From an uncultured Saprospiraceae bacterium (GTDB lineage: Bacteria > Bacteroidota > Bacteroidia > Chitinophagales > Saprospiraceae): a stretch of DNA of 35,154 nt. The stretch spans positions 1-35,154 of the forward strand of contig CALLXF010000089.1 in assembly GCA_938015805.1 (NCBI GenBank), given 5' to 3'. A model generated the notes under the pieces. It searched no databases and had not been told where the DNA came from. It saw only the letters and a program-made list of their open reading frames with translations. Positions 17,315 through 25,495 of this stretch are shown here, piece by piece. Positions within the stretch are counted from its first letter, which is position 1; each line of letters opens with the position of its first letter. The translations under genes and the position numbers were made by a program.

Positions 17315-18409
17315 CTAGAAGATGATAAATTTTCCATTTTCGTAGACCTTTTCTCCATCGGCATAGATGATTCCTCCATCTTTCATATCAGTGATCATAT
17401 CCCAATGCACCGCAGATTTATTTTTTCCACCAGTCTGATGGTATGATTGTCCTACTGCCATATGTATGGTTCCTCCGATTTTTTCGTCAAAGAGGATATT
17501 CTTTGTAGCTCTCTGGATATTATAGTTAGTACCTATGGCTACCTCTCCAAAAAATCTGGCTCCTTCTACCTCCATTACTTTATCTAATACTTCTTGCCCT
17601 TTTTCTGCAGTCCATTTTACCACCTTTCCATTCTCAACTGTGAGCCTGATATCCGCTACTTCTTGATGCATGTATATTGATGGATAATTAAAATGTACGA
17701 TTCCATTAACACTGTCTTCTACTGGTCCGCTAAATACTTCGCCGGAAGGCATATTAGATTGACCATCAGAATTAATCCATGTCCGATCTTTTACAGAAAA
17801 AGTAATATCGGTTTCTTTACAGTGATACCTGATTTGATCTTTTGTATTAAGAAAATCAACAATTTGCTGTTGGTTTTTTCTAATTTTTAACCACTCAGCC
17901 TCTGGATTATCAGCATAAAGATGACAAGCATTAAAAACAAATTCTTGATACTCTTCCAGACTCATTCCAGCTTCTTGAGCAGACGCAAGTGTAGGATACT
18001 GACATAAAGAACGTTTCATTTCTTTATTACCTGTACGTCTAAAATAGGTTTCTGATAATTCTCTACCTGCCATCGAGGCGATATTCTTCTTGTCCCCGTT
18101 TACATTTTTCTCTTCTCTTAGATTAAATGGAGCTCGGATAACAAGGTACGCATCGAAGGTTTCAATAGCCATTTTCCTGAAAGGAGATATATGCTTAAGT
18201 TGCTCCTCTGAGGCCTCATTGTAAAATATCCTTCCTTTCTCTCTAAAGGACATATCGATCTCCACATGAGCACCTTTTTTTATGGCTTCTCTGTAAACTT
18301 CTCTTACTAGGGGTTCTGCTAGGGTAGTAGTACTCACAAAAAGTCGCTCCCCCTTTTTTATTTCTAAACAGTAATTTATTAGAAGTTGTGCATATTTTTT
18401 TAGGATCAT
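17315..18409 (-). CDS. M29-family metallo-aminopeptidase
   Basis: A 364-residue protein of the thermophilic aminopeptidase (M29; AmpS/AmpT) family, which removes N-terminal residues using two metal ions. Seen here: an N-terminal Rossmann-like region (AQLLINYCLEIKKGERLFVS ... VREVYREAIKKGAHVEID), the SNMPSGEVFSGPVEDSVNG segment with a metal-ligand Glu, FFGEVAIGTNYNI with the second Glu, GTIHMAVGQSYHQTGG with His/Tyr and His residues, and AVHWDMITDM with His and Asp. All these match the family's conserved C-terminal ligand set. It is cytoplasmic (no signal). A probable promoter lies at 18539-18567, about 130 bases upstream, and a 39-residue membrane peptide gene follows directly. Confidence 0.92.
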   Translation of the reverse strand: MILKKYAQLLINYCLEIKKGERLFVSTTTLAEPLVREVYREAIKKGAHVEIDMSFREKGRIFYNEASEEQLKHISPFRKMAIETFDAYLVIRAPFNLREEKNVNGDKKNIASMAGRELSETYFRRTGNKEMKRSLCQYPTLASAQEAGMSLEEYQEFVFNACHLYADNPEAEWLKIRKNQQQIVDFLNTKDQIRYHCKETDITFSVKDRTWINSDGQSNMPSGEVFSGPVEDSVNGIVHFNYPSIYMHQEVADIRLTVENGKVVKWTAEKGQEVLDKVMEVEGARFFGEVAIGTNYNIQRATKNILFDEKIGGTIHMAVGQSYHQTGGKNKSAVHWDMITDMKDGGIIYADGEKVYENGKFIIF

Positions 18410-18538
18410 TTTTTTATTCGGTTATCGATTTTTAAGGGTAACGGTACAAGGTTTTAAATATTTTTTCGATAATTCATATCTTATCTTCTCAATGTAAAAT
18501 TCGAAACTTAAACTACCATTTGCAAATTTACATATTGT

Positions 18539-18567
18539 CAAATTTACGCTATGATTTACATTTACAA
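18539..18567 (-). promoter_or_regulatory. Bacteroidota-type promoter for the M29 peptidase gene
   Basis: On the minus strand TTG (18567-18565), an 18-base spacer and TAAATTTG (18546-18539) match the TTG-N17-23-TAnnTTTG consensus with correct spacing. It lies just behind the hflX stop codon and about 130 bases ahead of the ATG at 18409. A second TAAATTTG occurs at 18530-18523 without a good upstream box. Confidence 0.55.
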
Positions 18568-18571
18568 TTGA

Positions 18572-19786
18572 CTACCAGTATTTAGTCTGATATGGATACC
18601 GATGTTTATACTGATCTTCAATCATGGTTTTTAAACGAGATCTTAGTTCGGTAAAATTTTCTTTATCCTTTGCGGATATAAAAATATTATCATGCCCGTA
18701 AGTATTTTTTAAATTTTCTTGCAGTTCGGTAAGGATATTATCTGCTTCTTCTTTAGGTAGATATTCGTCAAAATTACGCTCTCTATAAAGATCTATTTTG
18801 TTGAATATCATCAACGTCGGTTTTTCAAGTGTGCCTAAGTCTTGCAATGTTCTATTTACTGTTTTTATCTGGTCTTCATGCTGAGGATGCGCAATATCTA
18901 CTACGTGTAGGATGATATCGCTTTCTTTAGCTTCATCTAAAGTCGATTTAAAACTTTCTACTAAGTGATGAGGCAACTTACGTATAAATCCTACTGTGTC
19001 CGAAAGCAAAAAAGGCATCCTATCAAATACGACTTTACGTACGGTGGTGTCTAGGGTTGCAAACAATTTATCCTCCGCAAATACTTCAGACTTAGACAGG
19101 GCATTCATTAAAGTGGATTTACCCACATTTGTATATCCTACTAAGGCCACTCGTATGAGATCGCCTCTATTTTTTCGTTGGGTTTGTGCCTGCTGATCTA
19201 TTTTTTCTAGTTTCTTTTTTAAGAGACTTATTTTATCACGTACGATACGTCTATCTGTTTCTATCTCCATTTCTCCTGGTCCTCTCATACCTATACCTCC
19301 ACGCTGTCTCTCTAAGTGGGTCCATAGTCCTCTAAGCCTAGGAAGGAGATATTGCATCTGTGCAAGTTCTACCTGTGTCCTCGCCTGAGCAGTCTGGGCT
19401 CTATTAGCAAAGATGTCTAATATAAGCTGAGATCGATCTACGATTTTAACTTTTGTTTCTTCTTCTAGAATGCTGGTTTGTTTTCCAGTGAGATCATCAT
19501 CAAAAATGATTAGGGAAACTTCCTCGTTTATTTCTATATACTCGATAATCTCTTCTAATTTTCCGCTACCGACAAAGGTTTTTACATGAGGGTGATCCAG
19601 TTTCTGCACAAAACGTTTTTTAGTTTTGGCTCCAGCTGTTTCCGCTAAAAATTCTAGTTCGTCTAGATACTCAGTTACTTGCTCGACAGACTGATCTTTA
19701 CGCACCACACCTACTATGATCGCATGTTCTATTTCTCTTCTTAGTCCTGTAGATTTTTTACGTCCTATATCCCAGTTATCGCTCAT
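18572..19786 (-). CDS. hflX: GTPase HflX
   Basis: Ribosome-associated GTPase that splits stalled or hibernating 70S ribosomes. The 404 residues contain the N-terminal HflX domain (for example VKTFVGSGKLEEI and IIFDDDLTGKQT), the linker RIVRDKISLLKKKLEKI and the family signature RGPGEMEIETDRR (168-180). The G domain has the P-loop GYTNVGKS (217-224), SDTVGFIRKLPHHLVESFKSTL (G3 and the HflX-specific following region) and the NKID G4 motif. The ATG at 19786 lies 3 bases after the stop of the DUF4292 gene, so it is the last gene of the pyk-TPR-DUF4292-hflX run. Confidence 0.96.
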   Translation of the reverse strand: MSDNWDIGRKKSTGLRREIEHAIIVGVVRKDQSVEQVTEYLDELEFLAETAGAKTKKRFVQKLDHPHVKTFVGSGKLEEIIEYIEINEEVSLIIFDDDLTGKQTSILEEETKVKIVDRSQLILDIFANRAQTAQARTQVELAQMQYLLPRLRGLWTHLERQRGGIGMRGPGEMEIETDRRIVRDKISLLKKKLEKIDQQAQTQRKNRGDLIRVALVGYTNVGKSTLMNALSKSEVFAEDKLFATLDTTVRKVVFDRMPFLLSDTVGFIRKLPHHLVESFKSTLDEAKESDIILHVVDIAHPQHEDQIKTVNRTLQDLGTLEKPTLMIFNKIDLYRERNFDEYLPKEEADNILTELQENLKNTYGHDNIFISAKDKENFTELRSRLKTMIEDQYKHRYPYQTKYW

Positions 19787-19789
19787 ATG

Positions 19790-20554
19790 TTATCTATAAT
19801 ATTTTATCTGTTCGTAATGAGAAGGTATACTAAATCGCATCGTTGCAGGTTGATTTATTTTTACATCTGATAAATTTATTTTGGCTTTGCTTTTTCCTAT
19901 TTCTTCAGAATCTATAATAAACTCACGATCCATGGATAATAACTGGCCATCGACTTCTTTAAATTTTTCAAATCTACCCACGACTGATTCGTTTTTTTGA
20001 TTGAAAATATCAAAGCCATCTAACTGTAAGGTATATGGATCGAGACGAAGGTAGGTAAGGAATCGATCAATCTCAGTCTGGCAGATTATTTCTTTTTGGT
20101 TTTGACGCACCTCCATATTATCTGTTACTATATCGGGTATATTACCGATCAGATAATCTTGAACCTCTCTAAAATTGAGATCTAGCTGGTAAGCATCAAA
20201 TAATTCTGAGGTGGATGCTTTTTCATAAACTCTATCAAAACGATAAACGATACAAAAAGAATCTGGTTTTATTAAAGCTCGGGCAACCTCTATATTCAAT
20301 TTTTTAAAAACCATCCATATCGCACTATCCCTTTGTACTCGCAGAAATGCAGTAGCACTAGGAATAAACTCACCCGGCTTGGTCACTTTTATTTTAGCTT
20401 TGGCGGTAAACCATTGATAATCGATGTTATGATTTTCTAGGGCAATTTTTATATCCTCTATAGACCGAGTAGGAGCATCTACTTTTTTCTTGGATTTACA
20501 TCCAATACTTAATAGGAGTAATGATAATGTTAAAAATGTAAGATGCTTTATCAA
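19790..20554 (-). CDS. DUF4292 lipoprotein (LolA/LolB-like)
   Basis: A 254-residue lipoprotein with a signal peptide ending in the lipobox SIGC (Cys19) followed by a basic KSKKK stretch. The start is TTG at 20554, 2 bases after the TAA of the TPR gene; no in-frame ATG lies between it and the lipobox, nor upstream without running into the TPR gene. The mature part is rich in beta-strands (YQWFTAKAKIKV, AFLRVQRDSAIWMVFKKLNIEVARALI, TLQLDGFDIFNQ), as in the LolA/LolB-like fold of this family. DUF4292 proteins lie beside TPR proteins in many Bacteroidota. A role in moving lipoproteins to the outer membrane has been suggested from fold only. Confidence 0.85.
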   Translation of the reverse strand: MIKHLTFLTLSLLLLSIGCKSKKKVDAPTRSIEDIKIALENHNIDYQWFTAKAKIKVTKPGEFIPSATAFLRVQRDSAIWMVFKKLNIEVARALIKPDSFCIVYRFDRVYEKASTSELFDAYQLDLNFREVQDYLIGNIPDIVTDNMEVRQNQKEIICQTEIDRFLTYLRLDPYTLQLDGFDIFNQKNESVVGRFEKFKEVDGQLLSMDREFIIDSEEIGKSKAKINLSDVKINQPATMRFSIPSHYEQIKYYR

Positions 20555-20556
20555 TG

Positions 20557-21843
20557 TTATTTTAGCTCGTTAGATAATTGTTCTATTTGATCTAGTAATG
20601 TTTTATTTCTTCCGGCAATTAATTTTGCTTCCATGAGTATATCCATAGCTTCATCTTTTTTACCGAGTTCTTTTAAACCCTTAGCATGTAAGATATAGGC
20701 AATGGTCTGATTAGGAAATAAATCAATGGCTGATTCTGACCTAGACACTAGCTTATTATAATCTTTAATTTCTAAGTAAGTATAAAGTAGTTGTTCCCAA
20801 ACGGAAAAAATATTATCATTTATGGATAAGGTCTTTTCGTATAATTTGATTGCATTTTGCTCATCTTTTAAGCGATTATAATAATCGGCAGAAAGAGCAA
20901 ATGCTTTGGGCGATTTAGGATGGGTATTACGCAAAGATTCCAGTAGATTATCTAATGAGCTAGATTTATCCATATCCATATCTGGAGATGTACTTTCTAC
21001 ATACGGCATTAGTTCTTTTATTTTAGAATCGATATCAATGCCCGGATTTAAGATGAGGGGTTTTAGTGAAAGTAAATAGGAAGCCGCAGAATTTTCTTTC
21101 CCGTTTTTTTTCATCAGGGCTAGATTAGAATCTGTATGATCAGGATCAATATTTAGAATTTTATTATATACTTCTAAGGCCTTATCTTCCTCCTTTATTT
21201 GGGTATAGAAATAAGCGAGATTGTTTAAAAATCGGATGTTTTCTGGATCAGTTTCGATTAATTTTAGGAGCTCTTTTTCTGCATTTTTTTTGTCATCCCA
21301 GCTTTTATAGATTTCAAATTTTTTCCTTGAAGTGTATTCATCTACGCCTTCTAGTTGCTCTAGCTGATTAAGAGTAACGAGGGCTTTTTTAGAATCTCCT
21401 TTTTTTATTTGACTATAAGCTAGATCTCCATAAAACTGTCTTTCTCCAGGGTAGAGATTAATAAGTTTTTCGAGTTGGGTAATCGCATTTCCCCATTCTT
21501 CAGCATCGATGTAACGCTCGGTTAAGAACTGTAAATAATCTCTATTTCCTGCATCATATTTTATGGCCTTGAGGCAGTAACGTATAGCTTCAGAATTATC
21601 TTTTTGATCCAGGTATAATTTAGCAACCTCAAATGATGCTGGATGATATTTCTGATCTTGACTAAGGATACCTTGAAAAGCTTCTATAGATTTAGAATTT
21701 TCTCCTTTATACTTTAATGCAAATGCATCTATAAACTCAGCTTGTAAATTAAGCTGTTCGTTAGTATAAGTGATTGTAGGACTTTGGCTTAAAGCCAAAA
21801 AATTCCAAACTGAACAAATAATAATAAGTATGCTAATTCTCAT
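20557..21843 (-). CDS. Secreted TPR-repeat protein
   Basis: A 428-residue protein from the ATG at 21843, which begins with a proper signal peptide (MRISILIIICSVWNFLALSQ). The frame extends upstream to a TTG at 21921, but those 26 residues would bury the signal, so the shorter form is chosen. Helical tetratricopeptide repeats fill the rest, such as HPASFEVAKLYLDQKDNSEA, RQFYGDLAYSQIKKGDSKKA, IRFLNNLAYFYTQIKEEDKA and SVWEQLLYTYLEIKDYNKL. There are about nine or ten in two groups. The likely role is a periplasmic scaffold that works with the neighbouring DUF4292 lipoprotein, 2 bases downstream. There is an 80-base gap to pyk upstream. Confidence 0.85.
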   Translation of the reverse strand: MRISILIIICSVWNFLALSQSPTITYTNEQLNLQAEFIDAFALKYKGENSKSIEAFQGILSQDQKYHPASFEVAKLYLDQKDNSEAIRYCLKAIKYDAGNRDYLQFLTERYIDAEEWGNAITQLEKLINLYPGERQFYGDLAYSQIKKGDSKKALVTLNQLEQLEGVDEYTSRKKFEIYKSWDDKKNAEKELLKLIETDPENIRFLNNLAYFYTQIKEEDKALEVYNKILNIDPDHTDSNLALMKKNGKENSAASYLLSLKPLILNPGIDIDSKIKELMPYVESTSPDMDMDKSSSLDNLLESLRNTHPKSPKAFALSADYYNRLKDEQNAIKLYEKTLSINDNIFSVWEQLLYTYLEIKDYNKLVSRSESAIDLFPNQTIAYILHAKGLKELGKKDEAMDILMEAKLIAGRNKTLLDQIEQLSNELK

Positions 21844-21923
21844 AAGTAGAATTAAGACGTAATTTTTCTGCGATGAGGCTAAATTACTAGTTATAAGACT
21901 GTTAATTATACAAAAAAACAAAT

Positions 21924-23369
21924 TTAGTCTATAACGGTAATCTTCATGGTATTAGTTCGGAATCGCTTATGTAAAGGCATCGAGGCAGTATTTACGACAA
22001 CATCATTCTTTTTAATCAGCTTCTTATCCTTAAGTATGGAAGATAAATCTTCAATGGTTTCGTCAGTAGAGGTAAAGCGATCATAATGGAAAGCTCGTAC
22101 CCCCCAGACAAGATTTAAAGTCCCTCTTATCTGTTTTATACTTGTAAAAATATACGTTGGGATATTAACACGATAACTAGAAACTTTAAAAGCAGTATAA
22201 CCAGAAACGGTAATACCTATGATAGCCTTGGCCTTTAGTTTCTCGGCTGTACGAGCAGCGGTATAGCACATCATGTCAGATAAATAGGTATCAGAAGTAG
22301 CATCTGGTTTAGGTCTTTTATCTTTAATAGCATATGATTTTTCTGCTTCTCTGATAATACGATTCATTGCCTGTACCACTTTGACCGGATGAGCTCCTAC
22401 TGCGGTTTCTCCACTGAGCATCACCGCATCTGTACCATCTATTACTGCATTAGCCACATCCGTGATTTCCGCACGACTAGGAGACGGATTAGTCATCATA
22501 CTTTCCATCATCTGGGTAGCAACGATTACAGGTCTAGCTTGCTGGATGCATTTACGGATTATATTTTTCTGTATGGATGGAGTCTGTTCCATCGGAACTT
22601 CTACACCGAGGTCTCCTCTCGCGATCATTATGGCATCTGAGGCCTTTATAATCGCATCTATTTTTTTTACTGCAGACGGTTTTTCTATTTTAGAAATGAT
22701 TTTTGCAAAGTGATTTTTTGCATTTATTTTAGTCCGTAAAAGTTTTACATCTTTAGCACTTTGTACAAATGATAGTGCAATCCAGTTTACAGGCTGTGTT
22801 AATATAAAAGCGAGATCTTTATTGTCCTTAGGTGTTAGAGCGGGTAGAGAAATCCGAGTATCTGGTAAGTTTACTCCTTTGTTAGAAGATAACTGCCCTC
22901 CAAACGCTACAAGCAAATCGACTTTATCTTTTTCGTTAGTGGAGATTACTTTTAGTTCTATTTTCCCATCATCGACGAGTACTTTATCGCCGACTTTTAC
23001 ATCTTTAGCAAATCGGCTGTAGCTCATATAAATTTGCTCTTTAGTACCGACACATTTTTTATTAGTAAATGTGATAATATCTCCTTTTTTTAGCGAGAGC
23101 TTATCATTTTTTATTTTACCTACCCTTAGTTTAGGTCCTTGTAAATCTGCAAGTAAACCTATAGCAGTTCCGTATTTTTCGTTTATGGAAAGGATAATAT
23201 CTATTACCTTTTTATGATCTTCATGAGAGCCATGAGAAAAATTTAAACGGACTACATCTACGCCCGCTTTTATTATCCCAAATATGGTTTTATAATCGCG
23301 ACTAGCTGGTCCTATAGTCGCTACGATTTTAGTTTTCTGGGCATCGTCAATTTTCACTTTCTTAATCAT
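21924..23369 (-). CDS. pyk: Pyruvate kinase
   Basis: Final ATP-forming step of glycolysis (phosphoenolpyruvate to pyruvate). The 481 residues match the family length. Seen here: TKIVATIGPASRD at the N-terminus, VVRLNFSHGSHEDH, LADLQGPKLRVG, SKIEKPSAVKKID (catalytic Lys region), IMIARGDLGVEVP (signature with metal and substrate ligands), VATQMMESMMTNPSPSRAEITDVANAVIDGTDAVMLSGETAVG, and the C-terminal allosteric domain. It heads a minus-strand run with the TPR, DUF4292 and hflX genes and is divergent from acpP. The leader (23370-23791) contains several inverted repeats. Confidence 0.97.
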   Translation of the reverse strand: MIKKVKIDDAQKTKIVATIGPASRDYKTIFGIIKAGVDVVRLNFSHGSHEDHKKVIDIILSINEKYGTAIGLLADLQGPKLRVGKIKNDKLSLKKGDIITFTNKKCVGTKEQIYMSYSRFAKDVKVGDKVLVDDGKIELKVISTNEKDKVDLLVAFGGQLSSNKGVNLPDTRISLPALTPKDNKDLAFILTQPVNWIALSFVQSAKDVKLLRTKINAKNHFAKIISKIEKPSAVKKIDAIIKASDAIMIARGDLGVEVPMEQTPSIQKNIIRKCIQQARPVIVATQMMESMMTNPSPSRAEITDVANAVIDGTDAVMLSGETAVGAHPVKVVQAMNRIIREAEKSYAIKDKRPKPDATSDTYLSDMMCYTAARTAEKLKAKAIIGITVSGYTAFKVSSYRVNIPTYIFTSIKQIRGTLNLVWGVRAFHYDRFTSTDETIEDLSSILKDKKLIKKNDVVVNTASMPLHKRFRTNTMKITVID

Positions 23370-23791
23370 ATCTCAATCTAAATTTTTGCAAGCAGGAAAG
23401 ATACGTTAAATCTTTTGATTCCTTTTTCTTACTGTGTTATCAAAAAGTAAATAATTAATCCGGGAACTAATAAGTATAAGATTTAGGTTAGCTAAGAGTA
23501 ATTTTCACCCTATTTATTAGGTGATTACTTATAAATCTTTTAAAAGAAGTAAAAAAACATCGAAAGCAATGTTTTATTAGGATAGATCTAGCTATTTTTT
23601 TTTGATTGTTTTAGTTTTAAAACATCTTTAAATAATTGATAATCAATAGTCTGTTATATTATAGAAAAGTTTATTATGTAATTAAGGTCTAATAATTAGT
23701 TGTGGAATAATTTTTAAAATCAGCTAGGTTAGCTTGGTTTTAATGATACTTATAAGTTATTTTGCAACGCATTCACAAAAAAAATCTAATT
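23370..23791. promoter_or_regulatory. 422-base pyk/acpP divergent control region with several inverted repeats
   Basis: No gene is seen here. It holds AAAACAT-N8-ATGTTTT (23554-23575), which on the minus strand runs into seven T and looks like an attenuator in the pyk leader. It also holds TGTTTTA-GTTT-TAAAACA (23607-23624), the palindrome ATTGAT-A-ATCAAT (23635-23647) and AGCTA-GGT-TAGCT (23722-23734). The 10-mer TAGGTTAGCT occurs twice, at 23484-23493 and 23725-23734. No protein-binding site was recognised by name. Confidence 0.5.
23734..23764 (+). promoter_or_regulatory. Putative acpP promoter
   Basis: TTG (23734-23736), a 20-base spacer and TTATTTTG (23757-23764), one base off TAnnTTTG, lie 27 bases ahead of the acpP ATG at 23792. 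The -33 box overlaps the small AGCTA/TAGCT inverted repeat. Confidence 0.45.
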
Positions 23792-24028
23792 ATGTCTGAA
23801 ATAGCAGAAAAAGTAAAAAAGATTATTGTTGATAAACTAGGAGTTGATGAATCAGAAATCACTTCAGAAGCGAGTTTTACTAATGATTTAGGAGCTGATT
23901 CTCTGGATACCGTAGAACTTATTATGGAATTTGAAAAAGAATTTGATATTTCAATTCCTGATGAACAAGCGGAAACCATCCAAACGGTGGGACAAGCAGT
24001 AAGCTACGTAGAAGGTCAAAAAGCTTAA
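23792..24028 (+). CDS. acpP: Acyl carrier protein
   Basis: A 78-residue acidic protein that carries acyl chains on a 4'-phosphopantetheine arm during fatty acid synthesis. The prosthetic group attaches to Ser37 in [16 protein letters not shown], the universal DSL motif. The start is the ATG at 23792 ([10 protein letters not shown]), the normal ACP N-terminus; an upstream TTG at 23762 would add ten unlike residues. The gene is followed by a strong intrinsic terminator and then fabF, its usual neighbour. Confidence 0.97.
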   Translation: MSEIAEKVKKIIVDKLGVDESEITSEASFTNDLGADSLDTVELIMEFEKEFDISIPDEQAETIQTVGQAVSYVEGQKA

Positions 24029-24057
24029 GAAAACTTAAGAAAAAATTTTTACTTACT

Positions 24058-24095
24058 CCACAAGTTCTGTTTTGAACTTGTGGATTTTTTATTTC
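24058..24095 (+). terminator. Intrinsic terminator after acpP
   Basis: CCACAAGTTC (24058-24067), a 6-base loop and GAACTTGTGG (24074-24083) form a perfect 10-bp stem, followed by ATTTTTTATTT. It begins 30 bases after the acpP stop and would separate acpP transcripts from fabF. Confidence 0.88.
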
Positions 24096-24158
24096 TGTAA
24101 TTTTAAAGAGAATTTAGAAGGAATTAGGAATCAGATAGATTTATAGTAATTGCAAAAT

Positions 24159-24175
24159 ATTGGGTTTAACCCAAT
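24159..24175. promoter_or_regulatory. 17-base perfect palindrome between acpP and fabF (candidate operator)
   Basis: ATTGGGTT-T-AACCCAAT is a perfect 8-bp inverted repeat around a single base, 73 bases upstream of the fabF ATG and downstream of the acpP terminator. There is no T-run behind it, so it is not a terminator. The form suits a dimeric transcription factor, possibly a regulator of fatty acid genes. Confidence 0.5.
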
Positions 24176-24247
24176 GAATAATCTCCCTAAAAAACCTCTT
24201 TTCAATTCATTTTTAATATTTTGAGTAGGATATTGATAACATAATTT

Positions 24248-25495
24248 ATGCGTAGAGTAGTAATAACAGGAATCGGAGCTTTAACCCCAATAGGGAACAC
24301 AGCCGTAGAATATAAAAATGGTCTTTTAGCAGGAGAAAGTGGAGCTATTCGCATTACTAAATTTGACCCTTCGCTTTTTAAAACCACTTTTGCTTGTGAG
24401 GTAAAAGATTTTAATCCAGAAGATTTTATGCATCGTAGAGATGCTAGAAGAGTGGATCCTTTCTCTCAGTATGCACTAGTAGTTGCTGAGGAAGCTATCG
24501 TACAAAGTGGATTAGATATTGAAGCTGTCGATAAGGACAGAGCCGGAGTCATCTGGGGAAGTGGAATCGGAGGATTTAAAACCATCGAAAATGAAGTCGA
24601 GGACGCAGCAGTCAGAGTAGGACCTCCTAAGTATAATCCTTTTTTAATACCTAAGTTAATATCTGATATTGCCCCTGGGCATATCTCTATAAAGTATGGA
24701 TTCCGTGGTATAAATTATACCTGTGTATCTGCATGTGCTTCTGCATCACATGCCATCGGTAATGCCTTTGATGCGATAAGATTAGGAAGACAGGATATTA
24801 TGATTACGGGTGGATCAGAAGCTGCAGTGACCAAGGCAGGTGTAGGTGGATTCTCATCGATGAAAGCATTATCAGAAAGAAATGATAATCCTAAAAAAGC
24901 CTCTAGACCTTTTGATGCAGATCGAGATGGTTTTGTTCTTGGTGAGGGTGCAGGAGCACTAGTATTAGAAGATTTAGAACATGCTCAGAAAAGGGGGGCT
25001 ACCATATTTGCAGAGATCGTAGGATCTGGAATGACAGCCGATGCACATCATATTACCGCCCCACATCCAGAAGGACTAGGAGCTCGTAATGTAATGAAAC
25101 TTGCCCTATCAGATGCAGGTTTAAATCCAGAAGATGTAGATTACATTAATGTACATGGTACTTCTACACCTTTAGGAGATATTGCAGAGATCAAGGCGAT
25201 AAAAGCAGTGTTTGGAGAGAAAGCTTACGATCTAAATATTAGTAGTACTAAGTCTATGACTGGCCATTTACTCGGAGCAGCGGGTGCTGTAGAATGTATC
25301 GCTGGTATCATAGCGATACAGGAACAGATGATTCCACCTACTATAAATCATGAAACACACGATCCAGAAATAGATTCCAAATTAAACCTCACATTAAATA
25401 AGGCTCAGAAGAGAAAAGTAGATGTTGTGCTGAGTAATACTTTTGGTTTTGGAGGACATAATTCTTGTATCGCGATTAAACGTTTTATGGATTGA
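24248..25495 (+). CDS. fabF: 3-oxoacyl-[acyl-carrier-protein] synthase II
   Basis: Elongating condensing enzyme of fatty acid synthesis (KAS II). The 415 residues show the catalytic triad: Cys163 (TCVSACASASHAIG), His303 (NVHGTSTPLGD) and His340 (KSMTGHLLGAAGAVE). Also present are the N-terminal RRVVITGIGALTPIGN, the GSGIGG loop, the SRPFDADRDGFVLGEGAG region and the C-terminal SNTFGFGGHNSCIAIKRF with the glycine-rich loop. The stop codon overlaps the TTG start of rnc by 4 bases (TTGA). A 17-base palindrome lies in its upstream region. Confidence 0.98.
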   Translation: MRRVVITGIGALTPIGNTAVEYKNGLLAGESGAIRITKFDPSLFKTTFACEVKDFNPEDFMHRRDARRVDPFSQYALVVAEEAIVQSGLDIEAVDKDRAGVIWGSGIGGFKTIENEVEDAAVRVGPPKYNPFLIPKLISDIAPGHISIKYGFRGINYTCVSACASASHAIGNAFDAIRLGRQDIMITGGSEAAVTKAGVGGFSSMKALSERNDNPKKASRPFDADRDGFVLGEGAGALVLEDLEHAQKRGATIFAEIVGSGMTADAHHITAPHPEGLGARNVMKLALSDAGLNPEDVDYINVHGTSTPLGDIAEIKAIKAVFGEKAYDLNISSTKSMTGHLLGAAGAVECIAGIIAIQEQMIPPTINHETHDPEIDSKLNLTLNKAQKRKVDVVLSNTFGFGGHNSCIAIKRFMD

